Assembly: GCA_021292105.1 (NCBI GenBank)
Contig: CM037874.1
Span: 8,048,678-8,112,677, forward strand
DNA length: 64,000 nucleotides
Origin: Anadara kagoshimensis
Lineage: Eukaryota > Mollusca > Bivalvia > Arcoida > Arcidae
Direction: 5' to 3'
Of this stretch, positions 1 to 11,513 are shown piece after piece (the first letter of the stretch is position 1; the number at the start of each line of letters is the position of its first letter). The notes beneath the pieces are model-generated. The model was given only the letters and a program-made list of their open reading frames with translations, was not told the origin of the DNA and searched no databases. Position numbers and translations under genes: made by a program.

Positions 1-301
1 GTATAAAAATAATTTCTCAAAAATTAATAAGCAGTTTTATTTTTAACCGACGTTTTACGTTCTTACTTTTTCGGATTTAAAAATGCTGGACATGATTTTA
101 CTATAAGAAATCATGAGAAAACATAATGATGCATTTTTTGAAAATAATTTAAACTTGTATGTTGTAAAACTATACTCAGATTTTTCGGTAAAATATCTTA
201 AAAGACCAGTCGAATCAAACTTCGGGTATAGATATTATGTTATACTATTGAACAAACCTCCAGAATGTCTCTTGTCTACAAGCATTTTAAAGCATCATGT
301 T

Positions 302-629
302 TGCCCATAAATCATGTCTGCTTCATATTTAGACTTCAATTATGACACCCACAAAAGGCATTCATTTGAAATTTTATGACAAACGTGATGACTTCAGTTT
401 TTCTATTGTCAACTTTCCTTTTCTATGCAGCAATACACCTGCTTCTCCTGCTTATGGTGTATTTGTTTCTCAATTAATACGCTATGGTAGAACTTGTTCC
501 CAATACCGGAACATTGTACAGCAAAACAGGCTGCTTGAAATTAAATGGTTGACCCAGGGATATTGCAAGCCTATGCTTATCAAGGCCCTAAAAAAGTTTA
601 ATGGCTGTCATCACAGTATTGTTGATTAG
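302..629 (+). pseudogene. Degenerate reverse-transcriptase fragment of a retroelement
   Basis: The frame from 342 to 629 encodes 95 residues including FYDKRDDFSFSIVNFPF, ASPAYGVFVSQLIRYGRTCS and a Gly-Tyr-x-Lys-Pro segment. I recognise these as the C-terminal part of reverse transcriptases of retroelements common in bivalve, cnidarian and lancelet genomes. A preceding piece, SYLDFN, is in a different frame just upstream (about 317-340), so the copy is frameshifted, and it stops at 627-629 before the usual end of the domain. No catalytic YxDD region is present. I treat it as a dead fragment. The retroelement class is not resolved; family recognition is from memory. Confidence 0.6.
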
Positions 630-690
630 TTTGATGTCTCTGCACTGCTCTGTGTCCATGGTTGCCTTGGATATATTTGATGTCCCAAAT

Positions 691-798
691 AGTCTGATCA
701 ATCAGCCCACTAAACCCCCATTTTAATTTTTGACTTGTTGGGGGTTTGTGCACAAGTTATAAATTAAAATGGGGTTTAGTGGGCTGATTAGTCAGACT
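691..798. repeat. Foldback element, 108 bp
   Basis: Arms at 691-727 and 761-798 are near-perfect reverse complements. The left outer end reads AGTCTGATCAATCAGCCCAC and the complement of the right outer end reads AGTCTGACTAATCAGCCCAC. The loop is about 33 bases. It could be a small MITE or part of a larger element; no protein is encoded. Confidence 0.75.
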
Positions 799-807
799 AC
801 GTTCCAA

Positions 808-1081
808 AGTACTACATGTATGTTCCTTTTACACAATTTTGATCACAGATGTGGCGGGTGTAGCTAGCTAAACAGGAGGTTCTTACTCTTCCGGTAGAAG
901 TTCACTTGTAAGTTTCAAAGTTTTATACTTTGCTTCTGGATTGTAGTACTACATGTATGTTCCTTTTACACAATTTTGATCACAGATGTGGCGGGTGTAG
1001 CTAGCTAAACAGGAGGTTCTTACTCTTCCGGTAGAAGTTCACTTGTAAGTTTCAAAGTTTTATACTTTGCTTCTGGATTGT
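808..1081. repeat. 137-bp tandem duplication, two copies
   Basis: Copies at 808-944 and 945-1081 are nearly identical. Each contains a GGGTGTAGCTAGCTAAACAG segment. A related inverted piece (TTTAACTAGCTACACCCTA) lies at about 28733-28751, so the unit is a dispersed repeat that also duplicated locally. No coding potential seen. Confidence 0.85.
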
Positions 1082-1326
1082 AATTCGGACATGGATTAGT
1101 ATGCTTGTTTTTGGTTCGAAGAAATATCTATTTCTTCCTGCATTTACATTCCATGCATATGTTCAACTGGGCAGGCGTAAAATATTCAAGCAACAAAGCC
1201 TATTACTAATGCTACTGTTTTTGAAGTGTAGCTAATTTGAACATCTTGGAACCTTGGCACACAGAGTTTTGCAAAATTTGTACAAGGAATGACGACGAAG
1301 TTGGTCCTGTTGTTCTTATTCATTTT

Positions 1327-4004
1327 TAGGTCACCTGACCAAAAGGTGATGTGAGCTTATGGCATAGCGCAGGGTGTGTATGTGCGTGTGTGCATGCATC
1401 GTTAACAACTATTTTCGACATCTCCTCTGAAACTACAAGACAGATTTCAATGAAACTTGGTGAGAAGTATATATGGGCAGGTGCAATTTAGTTTTGTTAG
1501 TAGCGTTGCCATGGCTACCATAACTAAGTCAAGGTGACCTAGGGGTGCAAAAATCTTAAAAAATTTACTTCTCCGAAAGTAATGATTGGAGAAAAAATTT
1601 GATGTGATATTTGGCTTCTCTAGGGTCTTAAGCCTGTAGTTTGTTCATTTAATGAAATTCAAATAAAATTAGGTTACGCGTTTTTGTGTTTAATTTTGGA
1701 AAAATCGTAAAATAGCTTCAAATTGTTATAACTTGACTATTTGACCAGATAATGACATGGGGTTTTCAGTTTTGACATCTCTTTGTTAGTATCTTAAAAT
1801 GAGGTCAAGGTCAATTGTGAAGGTCATGACCTATTTTTTTTACCTCTGATTATATTAATCATTTGGATAACCATAAACTTTTTGTATAGGCATGTATAAT
1901 AGAATGTTGTAGGTATTGATACAGTATAGAAAAAGGTCATGGGTTCAAAGGTCAAGATCACAGATGCTAAAACTATACTGAAATGGTTAATTATCTTGAA
2001 AACTTTAAACTTTTTGTATAGGCATGTATATTAGAATGTTGTAGGTATTATTACAACAATCATTTTGATGTATGGAAAAAGGTCATGGGTTCAAAGGTCA
2101 AGGTCACAGATAAGAAACAATACCAAAATGGTTAATTATCTCGAAAACTATTAACTTTTTGTATAGGCATGTATATTAGAATGTTGTAGGTATTGATACA
2201 ACGATCATTTTGATGTATAGAAAAAGGTCATGGGTACAAAGGTCAAGGTCACAGATGCAAAACAATACCGAAATGGTTCATTACCTCGAAAACTATAAAC
2301 TTTTTGTATAGGCATGTATATTAGAATGTTGTAGGTATTGATACAACGATCATTTTGATGTATAGAAAAAGGTCATGGGTTCCAAGGTCAAGGTCACAGA
2401 TGCGAAAACTATACTGAAATGGTTAATTATCTTGAAAACTTTAAACTTTTTGTACAGGCATGTATATTAGAATGTTGTAGGTATTGATACAACAATCATT
2501 TTAATGTATAGAAAAAGGTCATGGGTTTAAAGGTCAAGGTCACAGATGTGTAACAATACTGAAATGGTTAATTATCTTGAAAACTATTAACTTTTTAGCT
2601 CACCTGAGCCGAAAGCTCAGATGAGCTATTGCAATCTATCACCGTCCGTCGTGCATCATCCGTCGTGTGTAAACTTTACATTTTAATCTTCTTCTCCAAA
2701 ACTACTAGGCCAAATTTAATGAAACTTGGTGATTATCATGCCTGGGTAACAGCCTTTCAAAATTGTGTTCGGGGTTTGGCCACACCCAACAAGATGGCCG
2801 CCGTTACTAAAAATAGCAAAAAGACAAAAACATTTTCTTCTCTGGAACCAGAAGGTGCAGGCAAATTTTGATTGGATATTTGGATTCAGCATACCTGGGG
2901 ACATTAAAATTGTGTTTTTCATGAAAATTGAACGAAAAATAGGTTACGCGTTTTTTGCATAAAATTATGTAATTTTGAAAATGAGACATTTATTGTTATA
3001 ACTCAATAACGGCTGAAAATAATTGCATGGAGTTTTCACTGTTGATCTTGTCTTGCTATTTTCTTCCAAAAGATGTCAAGGTCAAAGGTCAAGGTCATGT
3101 CCCTGTTTTTGACCTTTGTTAAAAAATGCTATTTTTTAAACATTTCAAGTGATAATGGCATGGGATTTTCAGTTAATTGTAGGTATTGACATGACGATCA
3201 TTTTGATACATAGATCAAGGTCAAAGGTCAAGGTCAAAGATGAACAGTTATTTCCGTTATAGTTGATTATCTGCAAAACTATTAACTTTTTTTATAGGCA
3301 TACATATTAGAATATTGTAGGTAATGGCACAATGGTCATTTTGATTTATTAATAAAGGTCATGGGTTCAAAGGTCAAGGTCAAAGATGAACAACTATTTC
3401 TGTTATAGTTGATTATCTGCAAAACTATTAACTTTTTGTATAGGCATACATATTAGAATATTGAAGGTAATGGCACAATGGTCATTTTGATATATTAATA
3501 AAGGTCATGGGTTCAAAGGTCAAGGTCACAGATGCAAGCAAGAACTGAAATAGTTGATTATCTCAAAAACCATAACTTCCTTGTATAGGCATATATATTG
3601 GAATATTGTAGGTATTGGTCTAATGATAATTTTGATATATGAATAAAGGTCATGAGTTCAAAGGTCAAGGTCACAGGTGCAAATAATACTGAATTGGTTA
3701 ATTATCTTGAAAACTATAAATATTTTGTATAGGCATGTATGCTAGAATATTGTAAGTATTGGCCTAATGATCATTTTGATATATGAATGAGGGTTATGGG
3801 TTCAAAGGTCAAGGTCACAGGTGAGCGTTAAGGCGCATGGGCCTCTTGTTTGTATAGGCATGTATATTAGAATGCTGTAGGTATTGATACAACGGTCATT
3901 ATGATGTAAACAAAAAAGGGGTTTCAGTATTTATGTTTTCTTGAAATCTATCAGCTAGCCATTATTTATCAGGTGAGCATATCAGGCCCATGGGCCTCTT
4001 GTTC
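1327..4004 (+). mobile_element. Hairpin-headed non-autonomous element with internal ~145-bp tandem monomers (outer copy)
   Basis: The left end is an imperfect hairpin (GGTCACCTGACC facing GGTGATGTGAGC, from about 1329) and the right end is GGGCCTCTTGTT near 4000. Between them are about five tandem monomers of 144-146 bp, recognised by AGGCATGTATA at about 1889, 2021, 2165, 2310 and 2456. The monomer series is interrupted at 2596/2597 and resumes at about 3851, because a second element of the same type sits inside. It encodes no protein. The layout (hairpin start, central tandem core, fixed 3' end, no terminal inverted repeats) resembles the pearl/Helitron-related non-autonomous elements of bivalves, but that class assignment is inference. 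Confidence 0.65.
2597..3850 (+). mobile_element. Second hairpin-headed element, inserted inside the outer copy
   Basis: It starts with a clear hairpin (GCTCACCTGAGC / GCTCAGATGAGC, 2599 onward) and ends with the same GGGCCTCTTGTT at 3839-3850. Its monomers of about 146 bp are marked by AGGCATACATA and similar sequence at about 3296, 3442, 3588 and 3731. The host monomer reads ...AACTTTTT before 2597 and resumes TGTATAGGCATG at 3851, which marks the insertion point. The short open frames in it (2629-2871, 2765-2962, 2716-2922 minus) look accidental. Confidence 0.7.
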
Positions 4005-4059
4005 TAGTCTGTGTGGAAAATCTCATCCCAGGTCCTTCAGATGGACTTACTAAGACTTA

Positions 4060-4196
4060 ATATCATCTGTCCACTACTAACCAGGGTCATACTGGGAACC
4101 AAACTAATGGGATGGAATTTAAGGTCCAGACCAGTGATCAAACCTTGGACCTCCCACACCTTAGGTGAGCACTCTACCAGTTGAGCTACCTAAATA
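4060..4196 (-). mobile_element. tRNA-derived SINE head (minus orientation)
   Basis: Read on the minus strand from about 4193, the sequence starts GGTAGCTCAACTGGTAGAGT, a good A-box region. It continues through an anticodon-arm-like stretch to a B-box-like GGTTTGATC. It is not a functional tRNA: the acceptor stem does not close and the element continues into a non-tRNA body. The same head recurs at 8240-8322 and about 8895-8965. Confidence 0.65.
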
Positions 4197-4228
4197 CATT
4201 AAAACACTACATATTATTTACATTTTAG

Positions 4229-4391
4229 GAATCCTGACAGTGCCAAACCAAAGCTGAAAATGTTGTATGCCTCTTCTAAAGGAGCCATGAAGAAAGAACT
4301 AGAAAACACCGTAGAGATAGAGGCCAAAGATAAAAGTGACCTAGAATATGATTTACTATATGACATAGCTCTTAAAAGTATTAAGAAGTAA
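4229..4391 (+). CDS. ADF/cofilin-family protein, last coding exon (partial)
   Basis: A splice acceptor (CATTTTAG, 4221-4228) is followed by one codon-finishing base (completing Trp) and then 53 codons and a TAA at 4389-4391. The peptide begins NPDSAKPKLKMLYASSKGAM. The family signature W-x-P-D-x-A-x-x-K-x-KM-x-YASSK covers the late beta strand and the long actin-binding helix of ADF/cofilin domains, which bind actin monomers and sever filaments in the cytoplasm. The C-terminus is acidic and then ends IALKSIKK. Earlier exons are to the left of the window; none was found in 1-4228. It could be cofilin itself or another single-ADF-H protein. The domain call is firm and the exact paralogue is open. 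Confidence 0.75.
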
Positions 4392-7300
4392 TATCAAGTC
4401 ACTTTCTTAAAACAAGCATCAACATTCAGATGTAATGTGGGACTAGGTGTGTAAGAAATATAAATTGTAATTTGTAATGATAACTTAAAAGTCAGTAAAT
4501 TGTAGAAATTCACTTTGGTAATGGAATTGAAAATGTACCACATGATGCCTCATAATGTCTGTATTGTGTAAACCAGTTATTTCACTTGGATGTGGAATTG
4601 TAAAAGTTGACATTTTCCTGTATAAACATTTCCTACTAAAACATTTATCCATAAAATTACATACTAATATAAAAAGGTTTTGATCATGTGGTACACTGAC
4701 AAATTCCAGAACAACAAATGGAAATTTGTATACATTTTGTACCTGTAATCCCAACATTTTGTATTATTTTTGGTTGTTTTTTTTTAACTGTACATTTTTC
4801 TGTAACCAATGCTTTTGTGTTGCTGCAGTCTATTTATAACAAAGAATTCTTATGTTTTACTATTCCAGAGTTGAAAATAACGGACAGCCCAAGTTGAAAA
4901 CTTTTAGTTAGAACTTTGTCTCTTAAGCAGGGCTTGCTATAATTTACTCAGATGAATTTGCATGGTTGTATTTAAGATTTTTAAAACAAGCATATAGTTG
5001 GGCTGGCTAAACTTTTGACAAGTTCAAAACCCTGCCATTAAAATTTCTACTTTATTATACATATTCAGCATCTTTTGTCCTATATGTGCTGTTATATAAG
5101 TTTTTTCCCAAATAGTGGTGCATATAACCAGTTATTTCAAAATTTTTGAAATGTTCACCTTGAAATAAAAGAAATTCCGTAGAAATCTCCGACAGTTGAT
5201 TTTGAGCCAGTGATGAACCCTATCAAATTCATTTTTTAAAATATTATCATTTCAAATCGGTAAAAAACAGTGCATGGGTGTTGAAGTCCAAGCCACTTGG
5301 TACTATAATGCAGTGGGTCTCACTGCTGTACCACATGATCAATATCCCTTAACGTTTGTGCAGAATGTTTTTGAAAACATTTTTGATGGGAATTCTTGGA
5401 ATAACGTCGTTTTGACAGAAAAAAATTACCTGAAATGATTCCATATCCAATGGAAATTTAGTTTTGCACGAATGTTAGTGGGTATCATGTAGTATGATGG
5501 CGAACCAAATTTATTCATATGCCACATGTATATACTTCCTACTGTTAGTATGGAAATGTCATATGTATAACATACTTTGTGCTGGCTATAAAAAGCTGAC
5601 TAGATCAGATCCATCACACATTAATATTATTTTTATTGGAAACTGTCACAACATGTCATAGTGTGGTTCTATAATGCCATATCTAAAAAAAAATGCAGAT
5701 GTTGGGCAGTGTCCCATGGTGCATGTGGGTACATTTTATTGGATAGAAAAAAGTTAGAGACCATATTTTAATACATGATGTTGGACTATTCAAGCATTGT
5801 TTGATGTGGTAGATCTACATAATCATGTGTGTGTGCATTGTTTTGAAGGCTGCTTATTTTAAACTTGATATAAAACTTCTATATTACAGCTTGTACATGT
5901 ATATAGACTCTTAACAATTTTAACATTGATTGCTTACCAGTAAACATGTACAGTATGCCTGTTGTTTACCACCACATCAGATATCCAGATAATATATAAT
6001 CATAATATGATTCATAAAGCTTTTTTTAATTTCTTTATTGCTCCAGTATAAGATCAGCAAGTTATTATAATCATGTCTAGTTTACTCAACATACCGGTAC
6101 TCGACATTCACCTCAGTCGGTCATTGTTATAAAATCTGTTAAAATATATCCTGGTCAAACTCTTTTTAAAATAGGGAGATGTTTTCATGAATGAAACTAA
6201 AACTAAAACTCAAGGGTTTGTTAAAACTCTAGTTTATGCACATTTCAGTGAACTCTACAATAATACAAAACCTCTTGTTGGACATACTGGTACTGGTATA
6301 TTCTATTTAAAAGCTCAGATTCTTTTTTGTAAATCAAGTGTTCAGTGAATTAGTGAAATATACTATAAAGTGTATGACTAGTGAAATAAGTAAGGTTGAA
6401 ATTATCAAAAAGGTAAATTTATGAAGAAAATGTATGTGTTACATATCATGGTGTCAGCTGTTAGTTATTATGTATTTTGGCTTTATGCTTTTATAGTTGT
6501 TAAGTGCTATTGTTTTGTTTTGTTGTTGTTAAAATTGTCTCTGGTGTATTTTAGAATCAAAAAAGTGCTATAGGTTGATCCAATTCTTGACACAGGTATA
6601 TTTATATTTAAAGAATCATTAAAACTTTATATTAATAAACAAAATTCTTCTTTTTTAAGACAGATTGACATTGTAAGTGTAATCTGTATCTTATTTCTTC
6701 TAAGTGACATAGGAATTAACTGATGTATTAAACAAAGGATTCAGAAACAATGGTTGCAGCTATTATGGTAGACAAACAACATTGACCTGTCCGCTTGACC
6801 TTTAATTTAAATATTTTTTATGAACAAGTACATTTACATATACAGAACACTAATGTTTAACTTGTCTTCATATCACTTGACCTGTGCATTGTGTATGTAT
6901 TATGGTAACTTCGAATTCTAACACTACCTATGTACTGGGTGGACTTTCCTATATAATATTTATAATGAAGGTCAAACCGACAGGTCAGTGTTGTTTGACT
7001 ATAATTTAGATCTTTTCCCACTCATTATTTTATTGATATTGTTGTGTACCATGACTTGGTGGAACTTGTATATTCCTCCATTTTCAAAGATTACTAGAAA
7101 TAAAAATTATAACCATATTAGATAAGACATAACTTGGCTCAACTGGTGTCTTCCTTCATTTCCAAGATCACTGATTTTGAAAAATAAAAATATCAGTATT
7201 TGAAAGTTTCTGTATTTATGTATATTTTTTTTAATTGACATGTTTATTGATTGCTATATTAATTTAGATCTGCAACATATATTTTTATTCTTCTTATATA

Positions 7301-7910
7301 GACTTATAGTGTATCCTGCGAGCATCCGAATAAATGATGCATCAATTCATGGGACCAAAATAAAAATTTATCTGTGATTTTAACATTTACAATGTACTGA
7401 TTATATACAAGTAAAAGGTTGGCTAACACATATTGTAACCATGGAAGCTTTTTTCCACAATTATATTTTGCATACCAATTTACTGAATTTTTAATTTTAT
7501 TTTTATGGAAATGATATATTGAAGTACTTGTTTAGTAAGCTTCGCCATCATGATAAAATTGACTCTCCAGCTTTTAGATTTGAATAAAAATTAATTTTCA
7601 TAAAGATGGTTTTAGTGTGAACCCATAGCTTATGGTTGTATGGACAATAATTAGTAAAATTTATAAGACAATATTGAGAGACAGATTTTAGAGTTGAGAT
7701 CTCTGAGGATGTGTATTATCTTGATTGTTTTTGATGTAATTCCAGTTATATTTTTTTATGTAATTATTATTATTGAAATCATTCCAGTTTTGTTAATTGG
7801 TATAGGAAGATCTGATTTGTAACACTTCTACACTTGTTTCGGAAATCTTTTTTGTATATCCATTGTCTTGCTTTCTAAACGAAAATAAAACTTTATTTTG
7901 ATAAAGTTAA
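4392..7910 (+). other. Probable 3'UTR of the ADF/cofilin gene and following non-coding DNA
   Basis: No coding exon is visible here. Candidate poly(A) signals AATAAA occur at 5164-5169 and 7884-7889, the latter in a T-rich, strongly AT context. The true 3' end cannot be fixed from sequence. Two copies of the short inverted-repeat element described separately lie at about 4490-4705 (decayed) and 5312-5507. Confidence 0.4.
5312..5507. mobile_element. MITE family A copy
   Basis: The left end reads GGGTCTCACTGCTGTACCAC and the right end ...GTATCATGTAGTATGATGGCGAACC, which are inverted versions of each other. The centre carries ATTCCATATCCAATGGAAAT. The family consensus, from comparing copies in the window, has ends close to TGGGGTTC(G/A)CCACTGTACC and is about 190 bp. 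Other copies: about 4490-4705, 17845-18033, 20606-20750, 24637-24800, 26674-26808 (part), 29146-29337, and a split one around 35225-35570. Confidence 0.7.
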
Positions 7911-8086
7911 CACAAGTCTTTATTTATTTATTCGCTCATCTTTTCAAAGTTTACAAGAGATTATGTTGTACCTTTTACATAGATATAGGCATCCGATATT
8001 AATTTTTAATGGACTTAGTATGCAGATGAGCCACTCTCTTTAACAGTGCCTGTTTATACAGTGATAAATTATGATGTTCTTTTTTT

Positions 8087-8322
8087 ATGATTGATTCATT
8101 AATTGAATGGGGTTTGACTCATATTGAGACATCACCAGCTGTAAGTGAAGTAGCAGAAATTATTACCTTTGCAGTGCACTCAGGTGCATTTTTTAATGCC
8201 GAGTGCCTTGCTAAAGAACATTCACTGCCTATTTTCAAGTCTGTGCCAGATCTGGTCAGGGATTCAAACTCACAACCTCCCACATATGAAACGAGCACTC
8301 TACCAACTGAGCTACCATAGTG
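8087..8322 (-). mobile_element. tRNA-derived SINE (minus orientation), first of a pair
   Basis: The minus-strand head at about 8320 reads GGTAGCTCAGTTGGTAGAGT and goes on to a B-box-like GAGTTTGAATCCC. The body towards 8087 shares with the next copy the segments ATATTGAGA(A/C)(G/A)TCACCAGCT and CTTTGCAGTGCAC. The 77- and 103-residue open frames in this region lie in the repeat and are not genes. Confidence 0.65.
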
Positions 8323-8639
8323 TTATCTCCTTTTTTGTGATAATTATTCAGTTTGTCAGACACATTTCCATGAGATACGACACATTATGCGACATATATG
8401 CCAAACTTTTACTTTATTTATACAATAAAGTTCTATTTTGCTCTTTTCTTGAGATGAAAATTGAGCAGAGTGCAAAGTAAAAGTGATTTATGCCAAAGTC
8501 AAAATTTTCCACTTATATTGAGATGTTAAAGTCCAAGATGCTGGAGGAAGTTGAGTTGTTCAGTTAAGGGATAGTTGAGGTAACACAGAAAATCACTGCC
8601 TTTCAGCAAAGAAAGAGACTAGGGTCTGCCAGAGTAAGT

Positions 8640-8965
8640 TTTGATTGATTTAATGGGGTTTTATGTTTCAGTCAAGAATGTTTTACTTATATTGAGAAGT
8701 CACCAGCTATATGTGAAGTGGCAGAAAACTTTACCTTTGCAGTGCACCCAAGGCAATATGCACAGAGGGTTTTTTACATGCCACAGACATAAGTTTTTAA
8801 GGTCTCTTCTGAAGGACCCAGTGACTTTTATTTCTAAATGCTGAGTACTTGCCAAAAGAACATTAGCTACTGTATTTATGTCTTGATCAGACATGGCCGG
8901 GGTTTGAACCTAAGACCTCCCACATATGAAACAAGAACTCTATAAATTTGATCTACCATAGTGGT
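8640..8965 (-). mobile_element. tRNA-derived SINE (minus orientation), second of the pair
   Basis: This is the same family as 8087-8322, with a more diverged head at about 8895-8965 (TTCATATGTGGGAGGTCTTAG and a B-box-like GGTTCAAACCCC on the minus strand). Together the two copies explain most of 8.0-9.0 kb. Confidence 0.6.
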
Positions 8966-9240
8966 GATAATAAGTTTCGAACGTGAACGACTAGAGGCCT
9001 TGTGGAGCTAGTAATGTAGACTATTTAGCAACAGAGGTCCCTAGACTGAAATCGGAAGCATAATTAAATATACATATACTTTGCAAAAACTAGAAGAATT
9101 CAAGAAAGCACCACCAATAGGCAAAAGATGAGACAAACAACATACCAGATTTGTACACGATACATTGAAGGGTAATGTTTGGAGATGTACAGGAATTCTA
9201 TTTTGTATAGTTTCTGTCTACTGTTAACAACAGGTAAAAG

Positions 9241-9995
9241 TACTGTTGACAGCAATGTGACCAGGTACTCTAAAGCATGTGCCTAGGAACAAAGCATCTC
9301 TAATGACCTAGGTTCAAATCCCACTAAAGCATGTGCCTAGGAACAAAGCATCTCTAATGACCTAGGTTCAAATCCCACTAAAGCATGTGCCTAGGAACAA
9401 AGCATCTTTAATGACCTAGGTTCAAATCCCACTAAAGCATGTGCCTAGGAACAAAGCATCTCTAATGACCTAGGTTCAAATCCCACTAAAGCATGTGCCT
9501 AGGAACAAAGCATCTCTAATGACCTAGGTTCAAATCCCACTAAAGCATGTGCCTAGGAACAAAGCATCTCTAATGACCTAGGTTCAAATCCCACTAAAGC
9601 ATGTGCCTAGGAACAAAGCATCTCTAATGACCTAGGTTCAAATCCCACTAAAGCATGTGCCTAGGAACAAAGCATCTTTAATGACCTAGGTTCAAATCCC
9701 ACTAAAGCATGTGCCTAGGAACAAAGCATCTTTAATGACCTAGGTTCAAATCCCACTAAAGCATGTGCCTAGGAACAAAGCATCTTTAATGACCTAGGTT
9801 CAAATCCCACTAAAGGATGTGCCTAGGAACAAAGCATCTTTAATGACCTAGGTTCAAATCCCACTCGGGACTGAGCCTAGTGTGAGAAAGTTTGTCAGTT
9901 GCTTGCCAAACGTTGGGGGTTTTCTCTGGGTACTCTGATTTTCTCCACCATATATGTACATAAAACTCTACTCTATTCCTCGATAGCAATATATT
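9241..9995 (+). mobile_element. tRNA-derived SINE whose head is amplified as an 11 x 54-bp tandem array
   Basis: Eleven 54-bp units begin at 9271, 9325, 9379 and so on to 9811, and end at 9864. Each contains GACCTAGGTTCAAATCCCAC, which includes a good Pol III B-box. After the last unit the sequence continues as CGGGACTGAGCCTAGTGTGA, then GAAAGTTTGTCAGTTGCTTG and a CTCTGGGTACTCT core. The same body is seen in single copies at about 31263-31480 and 58300-58470 (plus) and about 51945-52070, 52693-52870 and 56262-56495 (minus). So the array is a local expansion of the SINE head. Units differ mainly at CTCTAATG versus CTTTAATG. Confidence 0.8.
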
Positions 9996-11490
9996 GTTAG
10001 TTTTCCAGACAGGTTCTACACTCTAGCCATGTGCCTTCTTTGACAAAGAGATGGAGATTTACTGTCGTGTCCTTTTAAGTCTTGAAATTAGTTTGAAAGA
10101 ATGACATTCAGCATTGAAAAAATGGACACCAGACTAGAATTGTAAAATATCAATGAAAGTACAAATATGATATAATCATATGATAGCTTTAGTTTCATAC
10201 ACTACTTATACATTATGTTTACCCAGGGTACCTTGTGTTACTATATAGTATTACCTTGGAAAGTAAAGAAAGTAAGCTCAAACACAATCATCAAAGACAA
10301 TACTATAGTAGCACAGGTCCCTTGTGTAAACAAAAAATTATTTAATTCCTGACAGACCCCAGTTTCACAATCATTCCTTAACAAAGATTTTCCTTAACTT
10401 AAATTAAGCAAATTTTGGCAATCTTTATTGAAGCTACTAGGAAACATTTGTGATAAAACTTTGTGTAAATATTGTAAGCTTGAAATGACACCTTAAATTC
10501 CCAAATATCTTTAAAAAATAACAAAATTATTAAGGATTCAACTTTGCCAGATTTAAGTTAAGGTAAAATCGTGACACTGGGACCAGGCACTTAACTAAAT
10601 AGAACAATATCAACATTGTTCAAATACATTATGTAGGGACAAAATCTTTTGTAGGATCCAAATCTTCATTCATATTTTACATCCAGTGGCTTTTTGGAAA
10701 ATAAATAGATATTCCATAATTATTTCGGAGAAAGATAGACCTATGATATATGAGTCTCTGCATAGTATGTATTGGAGCAGTACAATGATTTTCACATTGC
10801 CCTAATTAATGTAGATGATACAATAGGCACCTATAAACATGCTTAGGGTCAACTTTTTCAAGGAAAGTTATCTTATGCATGAGGTGGTTCATTTGACGCC
10901 ACTGAAACTTCGATATGCATTCACCTGGTGGTTTAGGACATTCATACATAAATCTTGGGAGTGGAGTGGGAAAATAAGAGGTTTAAACCCCAGTCGAGAT
11001 ACTTTCACTTATAGCAAGGCAATCAATTCAGTGATGATGGAAGAAACCGGAGACAACCATTAACTTTTTAAGAGCACACAACCATTTTTCAAATGAGGAT
11101 CTGCCCCGAGTGTCATTCCATCCTAGGTGGTGAGATATGATGTGATATGTAAGTCTATTGTTTAGGTCACTTGAGGATCCTACATTAATTTTTTGCCTTT
11201 ACTAATGACTTGAACATTGCAACTGACAAGTACAATATATCATGTGGTGTGACATGATAATCTACAGCAATGCTGGAAAGCACTTCAATTCACCACAAAT
11301 ATACAACTATTACAACTAAGATCAAGAATACATGCATAAATCATGTACCACAATCTTCATCCTATCTATGCAAAGAAAACCATTGGAGTCAAAGTAGCTA
11401 TGTAGCCCAGTAATGGAATGGATCCAGTTGAAAAATTAATAGGTTAGCAAAAGAAACAACCACACATAATACATTTGTACTTATTTTGTT
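9996..11490. other. Intergenic stretch, no gene seen
   Basis: AT-rich sequence between the SINE array and the 3' end of the minus-strand ASPHD gene. I see no convincing exon, tRNA or open frame. The 74-residue frame at 10839-11063 has no recognisable family. A poly(A)-signal cluster for the ASPHD gene lies at the right end. Confidence 0.5.
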
Positions 11491-11496
11491 TTTATT
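11491..11496 (-). terminator. Probable poly(A) signal of the ASPHD gene
   Basis: AATAAA on the minus strand, 17 bases downstream of the TGA stop at 11516-11514. It would give a very short 3'UTR; other weaker signals lie further left, so the real end may be longer. Confidence 0.5.
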
Positions 11497-11513
11497 AAAT
11501 ATCTCCACACAGA

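Noticed and set aside
342-629. Functional small gene
   Set aside because: The residues match an interior part of a reverse transcriptase; a frameshift and early stop mark it as broken.
8240-8322. Genuine tRNA gene on the minus strand
   Set aside because: The head is tRNA-like but the acceptor stem does not pair and the sequence continues into a SINE body shared with 8640-8965.
9271-9864. CRISPR-like or tRNA gene cluster
   Set aside because: 54-bp units are contiguous; each has a B-box but no closing tRNA fold. It is a SINE head array.
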